Of a stretch of DNA of 64,000 nt, positions 1-9,016 are shown in pieces; positions within the stretch are counted from its first letter, which is position 1, and every line of letters starts with the position of its first letter. The notes under the pieces are model-generated. The model searched no databases. It was given only the letters and a program-made list of their open reading frames with translations, and was not told the origin of the DNA. A program made the position numbers and the translations under genes. Source of the DNA: an uncultured Hungatella sp. (GTDB lineage: Bacteria > Bacillota > Clostridia > Lachnospirales > Lachnospiraceae); assembly GCA_947089145.1 (NCBI GenBank), contig CAMUJH010000022.1:1-64000 (forward strand). The letters run 5' to 3'.

Positions 1-71
1 TAAATTCTATTTTGAAAGATATCATGGGTGTGGCGGAACGCAATCCTGCCATTGCGGATCTTTTCGCCTAA
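1..71 (+). CDS. C-terminal end of an upstream gene, probably brxC (partial)
   Basis: Only the last 22 codons are in the window, reading NSILKDIMGVAERNPAIADL and two more residues before TAA at 69-71. The segment is too short to identify from sequence. In type 1 BREX loci the usual order is brxA-brxB-brxC-pglX-pglZ-brxL, so the gene before pglX would be the large P-loop ATPase brxC. That is inference from position only. The HNH remnant between this end and pglX means the usual order may already have been disturbed. Confidence 0.4.
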   Translation, partial: NSILKDIMGVAERNPAIADLFA

Positions 72-161
72 AGAGATGTTCGCAGAGTCAGGACAAAGGA
101 AGATCTAACTTGTGATAAACACAGGGAGAATACAGAATTTCGGAAAGTTGATCCGTGTAGG

Positions 162-461
162 AAGGAGACACTGGAGACAATTTTTTATACTTTAGACGGC
201 AGAATTGATGCATCAGATCCGGATGTACAGTTTGATTTAGTGAATACATTAAATCTGAACTGTGCATCCGCGCCTTTGATAGAAGAGCGGAAATCTGTTT
301 TAGACGCATTGATTGATGAGATTGGGAAGGTGGATATAAACCAGTTACATAGTTATTGTTGGCAGCTATTGAGGGGATTTATGGATGAGGGAGATCCCAA
401 GACGCCGTATGTTGGGATTTTAATCTGGTATCTGCAGACAATGATAAGGGCATTAGAATAG
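162..461 (+). pseudogene. C-terminal remnant of an HNH endonuclease (TIGR02646/PtuB-like)
   Basis: The frame is open from just after a stop at 159-161 to 461 and has no good ATG. The first in-frame GTG (240) would give 73 residues. The open frame reads ETIFYTLDGRIDASDPDVQF, then LNLNCASAPLIEERKSVLDA. From memory, this resembles the C-terminal part of the retron/Septu-type HNH endonucleases (a TLDG.I segment followed by LNLN..L...R). The HNH metal-binding half is absent: bases 72-161 hold no continuation in any frame that I can see. I read this as a truncated relic inserted between the upstream gene and pglX. A short independent gene with a non-standard start cannot be excluded. Confidence 0.5.
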
Positions 462-484
462 AACCGCTACAGAGGAGTAAGAAG

Positions 485-3400
485 ATGAATAAAACCGCAA
501 TCAAAAACTTTGCAGTCTGGGCGAGAAATAAGCTGATTGCAGATATACAATACAGGGCTGGACTTATGGGAATCGCACCTGAGGGTATACGCCATGCACT
601 GCCGCAGTCCACGAAGGAGACCGAGTTTTATGATATTGGGACTGCAAAACCTTATGCTGTTACAGGAACAGCTGTGAGACAGCGCAGAAGCCTTGTAAAT
701 GTTATCATGCAGAAAGCAGATGAGACAAGTTATCAGACTGCCTATAAGTATATTGTGGAGGGAGTGGCATACACTTGGTTTAACCGCCTGATTGCGGTTC
801 GCTTTATGGAGATTAATGACTATCTTCCGTCCCATATCCGCGTATTGTCCTCTGACAGCAAAAAAATAGAGCCGGATCTGGTGACAACCCCTTTTGACGC
901 GGACTTTACGTTTGCAGAAGAAGAAAAACAGGAGATTATGCGGCTGAAGGATGAAAATAAACTGGACGAATGTTTTCGTCTTCTGTTTATCAAACAGTGC
1001 AACGCCCTTAATGAGATACTTCCGGCGCTGTTTGAGAAGACGGCGGATTATACGGAGCTTTTGCTGAATATCTCTGCGACGGACAAGGACGGTGTGGTTT
1101 ATCATCTGGTAAATGACATTTCAGAGGATGATTTTAATATCGAAAAAGGCGGCCAGGTGGAGATCATCGGCTGGCTGTATCAGTATTACAATACCGAGCC
1201 CAAAAATGAGGCGTTTGCAAAGAGCGGAAAGATCACAAAGGAGGAGATTCCCGCCGTGACACAGCTCTTTACACCGGACTGGATTGTCCGCTATATGGTG
1301 GAGAACAGCCTTGGGCGGTTATGGGTGGAGGGACATCTGGATGAACTGCTGAAATCAAAATGGAGGTATTATCTGGAGGAGGCAGGGCAGGAGCAAAAGG
1401 TCCGGGAGGAGCTGGATGGAATACATAAAGAGTACGCAAAGCTGAACCCGGAGGATATTCGTTTTATTGATCCCTGTATGGGAAGCGGTCATATTCTTGT
1501 CTATGGGTTTGATGTGCTGATGCAGATTTATGAGTCTGTAGGCTATTCTCAGAGAGACGCTGCCAGGAGTATTCTTGAAAATAATCTTTATGGCCTGGAT
1601 ATTGATGACAGGGCATATCAGTTGACATACTTTGCGGTTATGATGAAAGCAAGACAGTACAACCGCCGGATATTATCAGCAGATACAGTCTGCCATGTGT
1701 ACTCTGTACCGGAGAGCAATCATGTGAATCGGAATCAGCTCATTTATTTTGGGGCAGGGCTTTCTGATGTAGAGAAAGGCAATGCTTTGGACCAGATTGG
1801 AGAATTGCTTGATACATTCAGGGATGGGAAAGAGTATGGTTCTATTTTAGATGTTGAGAATTATGACTGGGATTTGCTGAGACGATTTGCAGAGTCCTGC
1901 GATGTCGGCGGACAGATGACGCTGGATGCAGTGGGGACGGAGCAGACAAAGGAGGAGCTGCGGACGCTGATTGATGTCGGGGAGGCGATGGCGCAAAAAT
2001 ATGAGGTAGTTGTTACGAATCCGCCGTATATGGGGATTTCTAACGGGAATGCAAAACTAAATGGATATGTGAGAAAAAAATATCCTGACAGTAAGAGTGA
2101 TTTGTTTGCTGTATTTATCGAGCGATGTGGACAGCTGATAAAGGAAAATGGATACCAGGCTATGATTACACAGCACGCCTGGATGTTTTTGTCCAGCTAT
2201 GAAAAGCTGCGTGTAAAACTACAGATGACAGATACTGTAAATATGGCACATTTAGGGGCAAGGGCATTTGAGGAAATCGGCGGGGAAGTGGTGCAGACTG
2301 CCAGCTTTGTGATGCGGAAAAGCCATCTGGAAAATTATAAAGGTACTTATTTGAGGCTGATTGAGCCGACAACACAAAAAGGCAAGGAAGAGATGTTTCT
2401 TGCAGGGGAAAATCGTTATGTGGCGGTACAGGGGAATTTTAGGAAAATTCCGGGGAACCCGGTGGCGTATTGGGCTTCTCAAAAAGTTTTTTTAGCATAT
2501 CAGCAACCCAATATGGATAGTGTGGCACAGCCAAGACATGGTCTTGCAACTTCGGATAATGATAGATTCCTAAAATTATGGTATGAGATTAATATTAATA
2601 AAGGAAGTTTACAAACCAGGTGTCAAAAATCCAAAAAGTGGTTTCCGATGAGTAAGGGAGGCAGCTTCAGGAGATGGTATGGAAATCTGGAATGGGTGAT
2701 TAATTATGAGAATGATGGAAAGGAAATTAAGGATTTTGCTATTTCAATATATAAATGTTCTTCCAGAACAATTCAAAATACGCAGTTTTATTTTCAAGAA
2801 GGATTGACTTGGTCAGCATTAACATCAGGAGGCTTTTCAGTCCGATGGCAGGAAAAAGGGGCACTGTTTGGGTCGGGCGGATACTGTGCATTCGTAGATA
2901 AGAATTTAAGGTTCTATATACTAGCACTTTTAAATAGTAAAGTAACAGAGGCATTTGCCCAGTTTGTATCTCCAACCCTTAATTATGAAGTAGGACACAT
3001 TAAAACAATACCTGTAGTTGTAACAGAGAAAAATATGATTGTAACAGAATATGCATTAAACAATATACGACTTTCCCGTACGGACTGGGATTCATTCGAA
3101 ACTTCGTGGGACTTTAAAAGTCATCCATTTTTGACCATGAATCGGAAATCGCTGGATTTCGATGGTACAACTATTACAAAAGTTTCTGAGAGTTTCTATT
3201 TATGGAGAGACTATACAGACAGAGCATTTGAAAAATTGAAATATAACGAAGAAGAACTTAATCGTATCTTCATTGATATCTATGGATTACAAGATGAGCT
3301 CACACCAAAAGTGGAGGATAAAGATATTTCCATCCGTAAAGCCGATTTAGGCAGAGATATACGCAGTCTTATTTCCTATGCAGTAGGCTGCATGTTTGGA

Positions 3401-4156
3401 CGCTATTCCCTGGATATTGATGGCCTTGCATACGCAGGAGGCGATTGGGACAGCAGCAAATACAACACATTTATTCCTGATAAAGATAACATCATCCCAA
3501 TAACAGACGAGGAGTATTTTGAGGATGATATTCTTGGCTTATTTTGTAGTTGGTTAAAGAAGGTGTATGGAAGAGATACCCTGGAAAAGAACCTGGACTT
3601 TATAGCATCCGCATTGGGAAATAAAGGAAACACATCCAGAGAAACCATCAGAAATTATTTTCTAAATGATTTTTTCAAGGATCACTGTGCAACCTATTCT
3701 GTGACTGGATCTGGCAAGAGGCCTATTTACTGGCTTTTCGACAGTGGCAAACAGAACGGTTTTAAGGCATTAATCTATCTGCATCGCTACAATGCAGATA
3801 CCATCGGCAATCTGCGTATTGATTATCTGCACCGCATACAGAGAATATATGAATCTGAAATTGACCGCATGCAGGATATGATAGATCATAGTAAAAGCAG
3901 CCGTGAGGCAGGTTTTGCGAAAAAGCGAAAAGAAAAATTGCAGAAACAGCTTAAAGAATGCCGGGATTATGACGAGAGGATTGGACACTTGGCGTTGTCA
4001 CGGACAGAGCTGGATTTGGATGATGGTGTAAAGGTGAATTATCGTAAGATTCAGACGGCTTCAGATGGAAAGTTTTATGAGGTGCTTGCAGACTCCAAAA
4101 AAATCATGGGAAATAAAAGCGGGGGTAAGGAGACAGGAAATATATGGCAGAGTTAA
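485..4156 (+). CDS. pglX: BREX-1 adenine-specific DNA methyltransferase PglX
   Basis: 1223 residues, the usual size for type 1 PglX. The SAM-binding motif I is DPCMGSGH from residue 329. The catalytic motif IV is NPPY at 512-515, followed by MGISNGNAKL. This marks an N6-adenine methyltransferase of the gamma type, with a long C-terminal target-recognition half. In BREX, PglX methylates one strand of a non-palindromic site to mark self DNA and is needed for phage restriction. The start ATG at 485 follows a GAGGAGTAAGAAG ribosome site. The gene overlaps pglZ by 13 bp, which indicates translational coupling. No internal stop or frameshift is visible, so the product should be intact. Base use around 2480-3060 is more AT-rich than the rest, as is common in the variable recognition region. 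Confidence 0.93.
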   Translation: MNKTAIKNFAVWARNKLIADIQYRAGLMGIAPEGIRHALPQSTKETEFYDIGTAKPYAVTGTAVRQRRSLVNVIMQKADETSYQTAYKYIVEGVAYTWFNRLIAVRFMEINDYLPSHIRVLSSDSKKIEPDLVTTPFDADFTFAEEEKQEIMRLKDENKLDECFRLLFIKQCNALNEILPALFEKTADYTELLLNISATDKDGVVYHLVNDISEDDFNIEKGGQVEIIGWLYQYYNTEPKNEAFAKSGKITKEEIPAVTQLFTPDWIVRYMVENSLGRLWVEGHLDELLKSKWRYYLEEAGQEQKVREELDGIHKEYAKLNPEDIRFIDPCMGSGHILVYGFDVLMQIYESVGYSQRDAARSILENNLYGLDIDDRAYQLTYFAVMMKARQYNRRILSADTVCHVYSVPESNHVNRNQLIYFGAGLSDVEKGNALDQIGELLDTFRDGKEYGSILDVENYDWDLLRRFAESCDVGGQMTLDAVGTEQTKEELRTLIDVGEAMAQKYEVVVTNPPYMGISNGNAKLNGYVRKKYPDSKSDLFAVFIERCGQLIKENGYQAMITQHAWMFLSSYEKLRVKLQMTDTVNMAHLGARAFEEIGGEVVQTASFVMRKSHLENYKGTYLRLIEPTTQKGKEEMFLAGENRYVAVQGNFRKIPGNPVAYWASQKVFLAYQQPNMDSVAQPRHGLATSDNDRFLKLWYEININKGSLQTRCQKSKKWFPMSKGGSFRRWYGNLEWVINYENDGKEIKDFAISIYKCSSRTIQNTQFYFQEGLTWSALTSGGFSVRWQEKGALFGSGGYCAFVDKNLRFYILALLNSKVTEAFAQFVSPTLNYEVGHIKTIPVVVTEKNMIVTEYALNNIRLSRTDWDSFETSWDFKSHPFLTMNRKSLDFDGTTITKVSESFYLWRDYTDRAFEKLKYNEEELNRIFIDIYGLQDELTPKVEDKDISIRKADLGRDIRSLISYAVGCMFGRYSLDIDGLAYAGGDWDSSKYNTFIPDKDNIIPITDEEYFEDDILGLFCSWLKKVYGRDTLEKNLDFIASALGNKGNTSRETIRNYFLNDFFKDHCATYSVTGSGKRPIYWLFDSGKQNGFKALIYLHRYNADTIGNLRIDYLHRIQRIYESEIDRMQDMIDHSKSSREAGFAKKRKEKLQKQLKECRDYDERIGHLALSRTELDLDDGVKVNYRKIQTASDGKFYEVLADSKKIMGNKSGGKETGNIWQS

Positions 4157-6648
4157 ATCTAAGACAGATTATTGACAGGCTGAATGCAGAGTTTACAGGC
4201 GAGACGCGCCAGCTGGTCTTCTGGTATGATGATAAGGCGGAGTTTGCTGAGGATATGGAGTCTGTGGAACTTCAAAATGCGAAAATCTATCATTTGGAGC
4301 CGGATAATCAGTTTTATACCAAATATTTTTTGGAGAGAGTAGATTCAGAAACGAATTATCTGATTTACGCGCCCTTTCCCAAACCAGCGGTAGAGAATCA
4401 CCATCTGGAAGATATGATGCTGTATTCCAAAAGGTTTTTTGCGGACAGGGCATCGCTTTTGTCGGTTGATTTGGGCATAGAGGAGGAATATAAGCCGATT
4501 ATAGAGAAACATATCAAGTTCTTTGCAAATAAAGAACGGACACAGCGGTTTTATGATTTGGAAATTGAAAATTTCAACGAGGAGAATATCCTTGTTGGAC
4601 TGCTCAGCGCTGTCTGTAAGATAAAAATTTGTTCATTTGAAGAAGTTTTGCGAATTGTTATATCAGAGAATCCAGACACTGAAAACAAGTATCTTGAGGA
4701 GATGAAGAAGTATGAACTTCTTGAGCCTTTCTGGAAACTTTGTCAGCAGCAGCTGGGATATGTGGATACAAAGCCGACATTGGAAAGATTGGTGCTGACT
4801 TTGTTTGTTACCTATACAGAACGATATATTCAGGGGGCAATTCCCGAAGAATGGCGCTGTTTTGTTTCCATGAAGCAGGGTAATATTATTGCGTTTCTAA
4901 ACAATTTAATGAACAGTGTCCTTTACAAGGAAGATTATGACAGATTATCAGCCTATGCGGCCTATGTGTTAAAAGCAGAAGAGCATTTGTCCAAGTATGA
5001 CCCGGACTATGTGGTGCATTGTGACGGGTTTGCATTTTTCGATGAGATAATTCTGAAATGGATAGCAGGAAGACTGATATCGGAAGATATAGAGGCAAAG
5101 CTTGATGGGACAGGGGTGTGCCAGCTGTGTCGTATGCGCTCTAAGATGCATTTTGGGGAAAAATATAAAGACGCTTACAAGATGTTGGAGTACGCATATT
5201 TTATTGTAAAAGCTGCAAATTATGGCGGCACTGATGATATGAAGGAGATTGTAAAAAAATATCAGGATGAAGATTGGCAGATCGATTTTGCGTATCGAAA
5301 GTTTTACTATTATTATAATCGAATTCGTGACACCGGGACATATGAACAGCTGCAGACTCTTGTTGAGAACATTTACACCAATGAATATTTAAATGACCTG
5401 CTTCCAAGGTGGAATCAGGCGCTTTTGAGTAAAGACAGTCTGACTGTCCTGCCGCTTCAGAGAAATTTCTATAATCGTTTTATTAATCAGGCAAAAGAGA
5501 GGACGGTTGTTATTATCTCTGACGCAATGCGTTATGAGATTGGACAGGAACTGTTTCACAGAATGAAAGACCATCCCAGATGCGCTGCAAAACTATGGGC
5601 AATGATGAGCACGCTTCCCTCTTATACAAGACTTGGAATGGCAGCATTGCTTCCTCACAATTCATTGGTAATGAAGGATGATTATGAAGTATATGCAGAT
5701 GATATACTTTGCAATGATTTAGCCGGAAGACAGTCAGTCTTGGAGCGTTACAGTAAAGATTCTGTATGCGTGCAGTTTGATGATATTAAGAAATTAAAGA
5801 TTGCGGCGCTTAGAGATATTTTTACAGGCAGACAGGTGGTATACATTTATCACAATCAGATAGATGCCAGAGGCGATAAGACCAATACAGAGGATGAGGT
5901 ATTTAGTGCTTGTGAAGATGCAATCTGTGAGGTGATGGAATTGATACACAGGATCTCCACCAACGCAAATACTTATCATTTTATTGTGACGGCAGACCAT
6001 GGATTCCTGTACAAAAGGGATAAACTTGGGGAGAGCGATAAAATCGAGGGCATAGGAAAGAGAGATGCATGGGTAAACCGTCGGTATATTGTTTCGAAGG
6101 AGGCAATCCATGAGGATGGCGTACAGAATATCAGCCTTGGATACATTCTCGGGTATGAGGATGATAAGATTGTCACATTCCCTGTCAGCAGCAATGTGTT
6201 TAAAGCTGCCGGAGGCGGTCAGAACTTTGTACATGGCGGTTCCTCTCCTCAGGAAATGATTGTACCGGTTCTGGATGTTAAGATGGAACGCGGGCATATT
6301 GATACAAAACCTGTACAGATTAAGCTTGTAAGTATTGTGCAAAAGATTACAGACCTGATTACGTGCATGGATTTTATTCAATCTGAGCCAGTAAATGACA
6401 CGGCAAAGGAGGCGGTTTACCGGTTGGTATTTATGTCCGAAGATAATGAGCGCATTTCCAATGAGAATATCTATGTTGCAGACAGCCGTGAACCAGATTC
6501 GTCGAAGAGAATCTTTCGAATGCGCTTTAATTTTAGAAATCGGAAGTATGACAAGAATAAGCAATACTATTTGGTAGTAACTGATGACAAAACCGGGATG
6601 GAGCAGTTTAGGCATCCCGTGATTGTTGATATCGCATTTTTAGAATGA
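4144..6648 (+). CDS. pglZ: BREX-1 alkaline-phosphatase-superfamily protein PglZ
   Basis: 834 residues. The alkaline-phosphatase-type core is visible in the second half: VVIISDAMRYEIGQ with S459-D460 and R463, and FIVTADHGFLYKR with D618-H619-G620. These are the metal-site motifs of the PglZ family. PglZ is the conserved core partner in all BREX types. Its exact reaction is unsettled, although phosphodiesterase/nuclease-like activity has been proposed. The start at 4144 lies inside the end of pglX, in another frame, and follows a GGGGGTAAGGAGAC ribosome site. The gene appears intact. The expected next gene of a type 1 locus, brxL (Lon-like protease/ATPase), is not found downstream. A terminator-like hairpin follows instead, and then an unrelated gene on the other strand. 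Confidence 0.93.
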   Translation: MAELNLRQIIDRLNAEFTGETRQLVFWYDDKAEFAEDMESVELQNAKIYHLEPDNQFYTKYFLERVDSETNYLIYAPFPKPAVENHHLEDMMLYSKRFFADRASLLSVDLGIEEEYKPIIEKHIKFFANKERTQRFYDLEIENFNEENILVGLLSAVCKIKICSFEEVLRIVISENPDTENKYLEEMKKYELLEPFWKLCQQQLGYVDTKPTLERLVLTLFVTYTERYIQGAIPEEWRCFVSMKQGNIIAFLNNLMNSVLYKEDYDRLSAYAAYVLKAEEHLSKYDPDYVVHCDGFAFFDEIILKWIAGRLISEDIEAKLDGTGVCQLCRMRSKMHFGEKYKDAYKMLEYAYFIVKAANYGGTDDMKEIVKKYQDEDWQIDFAYRKFYYYYNRIRDTGTYEQLQTLVENIYTNEYLNDLLPRWNQALLSKDSLTVLPLQRNFYNRFINQAKERTVVIISDAMRYEIGQELFHRMKDHPRCAAKLWAMMSTLPSYTRLGMAALLPHNSLVMKDDYEVYADDILCNDLAGRQSVLERYSKDSVCVQFDDIKKLKIAALRDIFTGRQVVYIYHNQIDARGDKTNTEDEVFSACEDAICEVMELIHRISTNANTYHFIVTADHGFLYKRDKLGESDKIEGIGKRDAWVNRRYIVSKEAIHEDGVQNISLGYILGYEDDKIVTFPVSSNVFKAAGGGQNFVHGGSSPQEMIVPVLDVKMERGHIDTKPVQIKLVSIVQKITDLITCMDFIQSEPVNDTAKEAVYRLVFMSEDNERISNENIYVADSREPDSSKRIFRMRFNFRNRKYDKNKQYYLVVTDDKTGMEQFRHPVIVDIAFLE

Positions 6649-6889
6649 TTTTGGACTTTAAGAGAGATTATTGTGTCTGATAAATGGTGCAAATCTTGAC
6701 ATTCCGTCCCTGGCATGCGCCTGCGGGCAGGAAAGAACTGGACCTTCTGGCGGCAAAGCTGGGGTGAGATAAGGGAACCCATCCAGAGTTCCCTTCTTTT
6801 AAACAGAAACGGGAAGAACCGACAAGATTTTCAAGTATATAGATGAATTTTCAGTCAAGAATCCATCGCCAGGTTTGGCAGGCCATGGC
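6649..6889. other. Gap after pglZ without a recognisable gene
   Basis: All three forward frames were read for brxL or for remnants of it. Only short open stretches occur, such as a frame reading DKIFKYIDEFSVKNPSPGLA near 6829, and none matches BrxL as I know it. The gap contains the hairpin at 6771-6795. Confidence 0.5.
6771..6800 (+). terminator. Probable intrinsic terminator of the BREX operon
   Basis: Eight-base-pair stem AAGGGAAC (6771-6778) and GTTCCCTT (6788-6795), loop of 9, followed by CTTTT. It lies 122 bp after the pglZ stop codon. Confidence 0.55.
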
Positions 6890-7243
6890 TTATTCTACAA
6901 TGGCGTCATCTTTCGTGTAATCCTCAAGGGAATTAGCTTTTACCTGGATGCAGATAAAGCGGATGGGCGTATCCTCTGCAGCAAAGAACCGGCGTCTGGC
7001 AGCCGGGGCGATGGAAAGCCAATCGCCGGCGGAAAGTTCTACGGTTTCCCCGTCAATAACCGCCCTGCCTTTTCCCTCAAGAACCGCATAGATTTCTTCA
7101 TTGTTCTTATGGGCATGGACAAAAGGCACGCTTGCGCCTGCAGGGAGATGGTTGATGCTGATTTCCGCTCCGGTCAGGTTAAGCTGGTCGTGAAGTTCTG
7201 TTCTTGCATTGTCTGCTATAGTTACCTTGTTAAAATTTGCCAT
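6890..7243 (-). CDS. Small single-domain cupin protein
   Basis: 117 residues from the ATG at 7243 (protein MANFNKVTIADNARTELHDQ...), which follows a strong GGAGGT ribosome site. Reading could begin 15 codons earlier, but that start has no ribosome site. Cupin motif 1 is visible as PFVHAHKNNEEIYAVLEGKG, with two His and a Glu as metal ligands, and the GDWLSIAPAARRRFFA segment gives motif 2. A barrel of this kind binds a metal and a small ligand, often as a sugar-epimerase or dioxygenase-like domain. The substrate cannot be read from sequence. The gene stands alone, with its own promoter (-35 at 7314-7319). Confidence 0.85.
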   Translation of the reverse strand: MANFNKVTIADNARTELHDQLNLTGAEISINHLPAGASVPFVHAHKNNEEIYAVLEGKGRAVIDGETVELSAGDWLSIAPAARRRFFAAEDTPIRFICIQVKANSLEDYTKDDAIVE

Positions 7244-7280
7244 GGTGGGACCTCCGTTTAATTGATGTAATATTAATGAA

Positions 7281-7319
7281 TACAACAATATTTATAACAC
7301 GAAAATGTTGTAATGTCAA
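7281..7319 (-). promoter_or_regulatory. Promoter of the cupin gene with a flanking inverted repeat
   Basis: On the minus strand, TTGACA (7314-7319), spacer 17, TATAAA (7291-7296). An inverted repeat TACAACA (7281-7287)/TGTTGTA (7306-7312) brackets the -10 box and lies in the spacer, which is the position expected for a repressor site. The regulator is unknown. Confidence 0.7.
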
Positions 7320-7426
7320 TGGTTATAACAAAAAATTATCCGTTTGATCGAGAGGTTTGGCAGCCTGAGGATCTGCTGGACAGAGATATTTTACGGATGG
7401 CTCATGTCAGCATTGTGTTTTCTTAA
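7319..7426 (+). CDS. Possible 35-residue ORF or gene remnant
   Basis: The ATG at 7319 opens a frame that reads KNYPFDREVWQPEDLLDRDI and ends in HVSIVFS and TAA. There is no convincing ribosome site, and the ATG overlaps the -35 box of the divergent cupin promoter. The composition looks protein-like and may be the broken N-terminus of a longer gene. I do not recognise a family. The stretch 7427-7555 after it holds nothing else I can support. Confidence 0.25.
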   Translation: MVITKNYPFDREVWQPEDLLDRDILRMAHVSIVFS

Positions 7427-7555
7427 TGTGATGGATTGGGGTGATTGTATCACAAAACCAGGGGAAGGGGCGGATGGCCTAAAACGGAAAAAGCCACAGG
7501 GATATGATAGAATCAAGAGAAATGGGAGGGCGCAGCCTATCTTTTTGAGGAGGAG

Positions 7556-8332
7556 TTGAAGGACAGGGAGCGCAATTCTTTTCAGGGGATTGGAAGCGGG
7601 CTTCGGGTTTTGACCGCGCTGCTTGGAAGATACAATGGCCATGGCAGATATGAGGAGCTATTCAGGCGGGCAAAGAATGCCAATTTTGACTGCGCCTGCG
7701 GCTATGACCCGGAGGACGGGGTGGATGAAAACTTTGAGAACAACAGCCTGCTGGACTGCATCTATTTATGCCAGGAGATGGATTATAAGGATGTGATGGC
7801 CGAGATGGTGGATGAGTGGAAGCAGGATACAGAAAATGGGCCGGGCCGGGATGGCAGGCTCATTGAGTTTAACCGTTTTCTTGGCAGGGACAGGGAGAAC
7901 GAAGGGCTTTATAAAAAGCAGCTGGAAGAGGCTCTCAGGGCAAAGGACAGCAGGGTGAGGGATATTATTTCCGGATACCGGGATATGATACGGTATTATC
8001 TGCAGACAGGGGATTATGACAGGGGAGTGGCGTATTGTAAGATAGTCATAGAGACGACGGACTATGAAAAGATCCGTACTCTGCGCCTGTTCGGGGATAT
8101 TCTGGAGGAGTGTCTGGAGGTTATCGCCGGTATGGCCTGCAATGGCCATGACCCGGAGGAGGCCTCCGGCTTATGGCGGTGGACAAAGGAGGAGCTGGAG
8201 CGAAAATCCCGGACCAGCTGGTACGGAAACCTGTACACCAAGGGAATCGCTGCGGCGAAGGTGATGGATGAGGCGTATGCCGGGAAACTGGAGAAGGAGT
8301 ATGCAGAGTGGCGGAGAAAGTGCAGGATTTGA
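7556..8332 (+). CDS. Hypothetical helical protein
   Basis: 258 residues from a TTG at 7556 directly after GAGGAGGAG. The frame stays open upstream to a stop at 7508, adding NQEKWEGAAYLFEEE, so the true start is uncertain. Either the TTG is used or this is the C-terminal part of a once longer protein. The sequence is rich in Glu, Arg, Lys and aromatic residues and looks all-helical, possibly with TPR-like pairs (for example LLDCIYLCQEMDYKDVMAEM and YYLQTGDYDRGVAYCKIVIE). There is no signal peptide or membrane segment. I do not recognise the family. It is not clearly linked to its neighbours. Confidence 0.6.
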   Translation: MKDRERNSFQGIGSGLRVLTALLGRYNGHGRYEELFRRAKNANFDCACGYDPEDGVDENFENNSLLDCIYLCQEMDYKDVMAEMVDEWKQDTENGPGRDGRLIEFNRFLGRDRENEGLYKKQLEEALRAKDSRVRDIISGYRDMIRYYLQTGDYDRGVAYCKIVIETTDYEKIRTLRLFGDILEECLEVIAGMACNGHDPEEASGLWRWTKEELERKSRTSWYGNLYTKGIAAAKVMDEAYAGKLEKEYAEWRRKCRI

Positions 8333-8427
8333 GGAGGGAATGAGTCCGGTGACAGGGATCGTAAATGGCGTCGGGAAAATCAGGAGATAAATCAGGGCGG
8401 AAATAAAAAAGAAACGAGGAGGAGACT

Positions 8428-8559
8428 ATGTATCAGAAAAAGTTGGAGCGGGATATCCGCTGTCCCCTGGAGTACGGGTTTGAGATTTCTGGCGGCAAAT
8501 GCATATGCCAAAATGATAATCTGGCAGTGATTATCATTTTGGCATATTTTAATCTGTAG
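8428..8559 (+). pseudogene. Truncated HxlR-family transcriptional regulator
   Basis: A clean GAGGAGGAG ribosome site precedes the ATG at 8428. The first residues, MYQKKLERDIRCPLEYGFEI and then SGGK, match the N-terminus of HxlR-type winged-helix regulators (C..P.EYG...GGKW). After GGK the frame runs directly into an 18-bp inverted repeat and stops at 8557-8559, giving only 43 residues without the winged helix. The regulator is therefore dead, or the short peptide has another use. The convergent gene begins its 3' end 25 bp later. Confidence 0.7.
8503..8551. repeat. 18-bp perfect inverted repeat at the break of the HxlR gene
   Basis: Arms are 8503-8520 (starting ATATGCCAAAATGATAAT) and 8530-8547, with loop CTGGCAGTG. 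The right arm is followed by TTTAATC. It can act as a terminator for either strand. Because it sits exactly where the HxlR protein loses homology, it may be the scar or core of a small mobile palindrome. Confidence 0.75.
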
Positions 8560-8584
8560 GAAGAATAAAAGCTGATTGATTTAA

Positions 8585-8980
8585 TTATTCCGGCAATTCT
8601 ACCGGCTCAAATATGTCGCCCAAGGTTTCCAGGGCAGGAAGTAATTTTGTAACGCCGCATGTAAAGAAAATAATGCGGATCACCTCAAAAATTTCGTCAA
8701 TGGTAGCGCCATTGTCCATGGCAATCTTAGCATGGACTTTCATGGTAGTGTCAGTGCCTGTGGCCATACCGACAGCCATCACAATCAGCTCCCGATACTT
8801 TTTGGGAATGGAAATATCTTTCTTGTTGCAGTTCACATACTGCTGAAGAAACATGTTGATCAGATTTGGATCATTCCCCATTACCTGGTGTGAGGAAAGA
8901 AGGGTGCCCCCGCGGGCTTCCTTTAACTCCTGTAAAATATCCAGGGAGCGCTCCAATTTAGCTGCATCTGTTTGTTTCAT
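8585..8980 (-). CDS. Carboxymuconolactone decarboxylase/AhpD-like protein
   Basis: 131 residues with an AGGGGGAG ribosome site before the ATG at 8980. The CMD fold is recognisable from PKKYRELIVMAVGMATGTDT, then VHAKIAMDNGATIDEIFEVI and FFTCGVTKLLPALE. The AhpD-type CxxC is absent: the positions before the conserved His read TDTTMKVHA. A disulfide-peroxidase role is therefore unlikely, and a decarboxylase-like or unknown role is more probable. It lies 36 bp upstream of the 3' end of the carboxyltransferase gene, on the same strand. It may be the distal gene of that LacI-controlled transcript. Confidence 0.8.
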   Translation of the reverse strand: MKQTDAAKLERSLDILQELKEARGGTLLSSHQVMGNDPNLINMFLQQYVNCNKKDISIPKKYRELIVMAVGMATGTDTTMKVHAKIAMDNGATIDEIFEVIRIIFFTCGVTKLLPALETLGDIFEPVELPE

Positions 8981-9016
8981 ATGATTCTCCCCCTTATTTA
9001 TGTAGATTTTTAATCA

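Noticed and set aside
5794-6615. 273-codon open frame on the minus strand opposite pglZ
   Set aside because: No ribosome site, and unlikely His/Ile/Cys-rich composition; it mirrors the coding bias of pglZ, whose motifs are clear.
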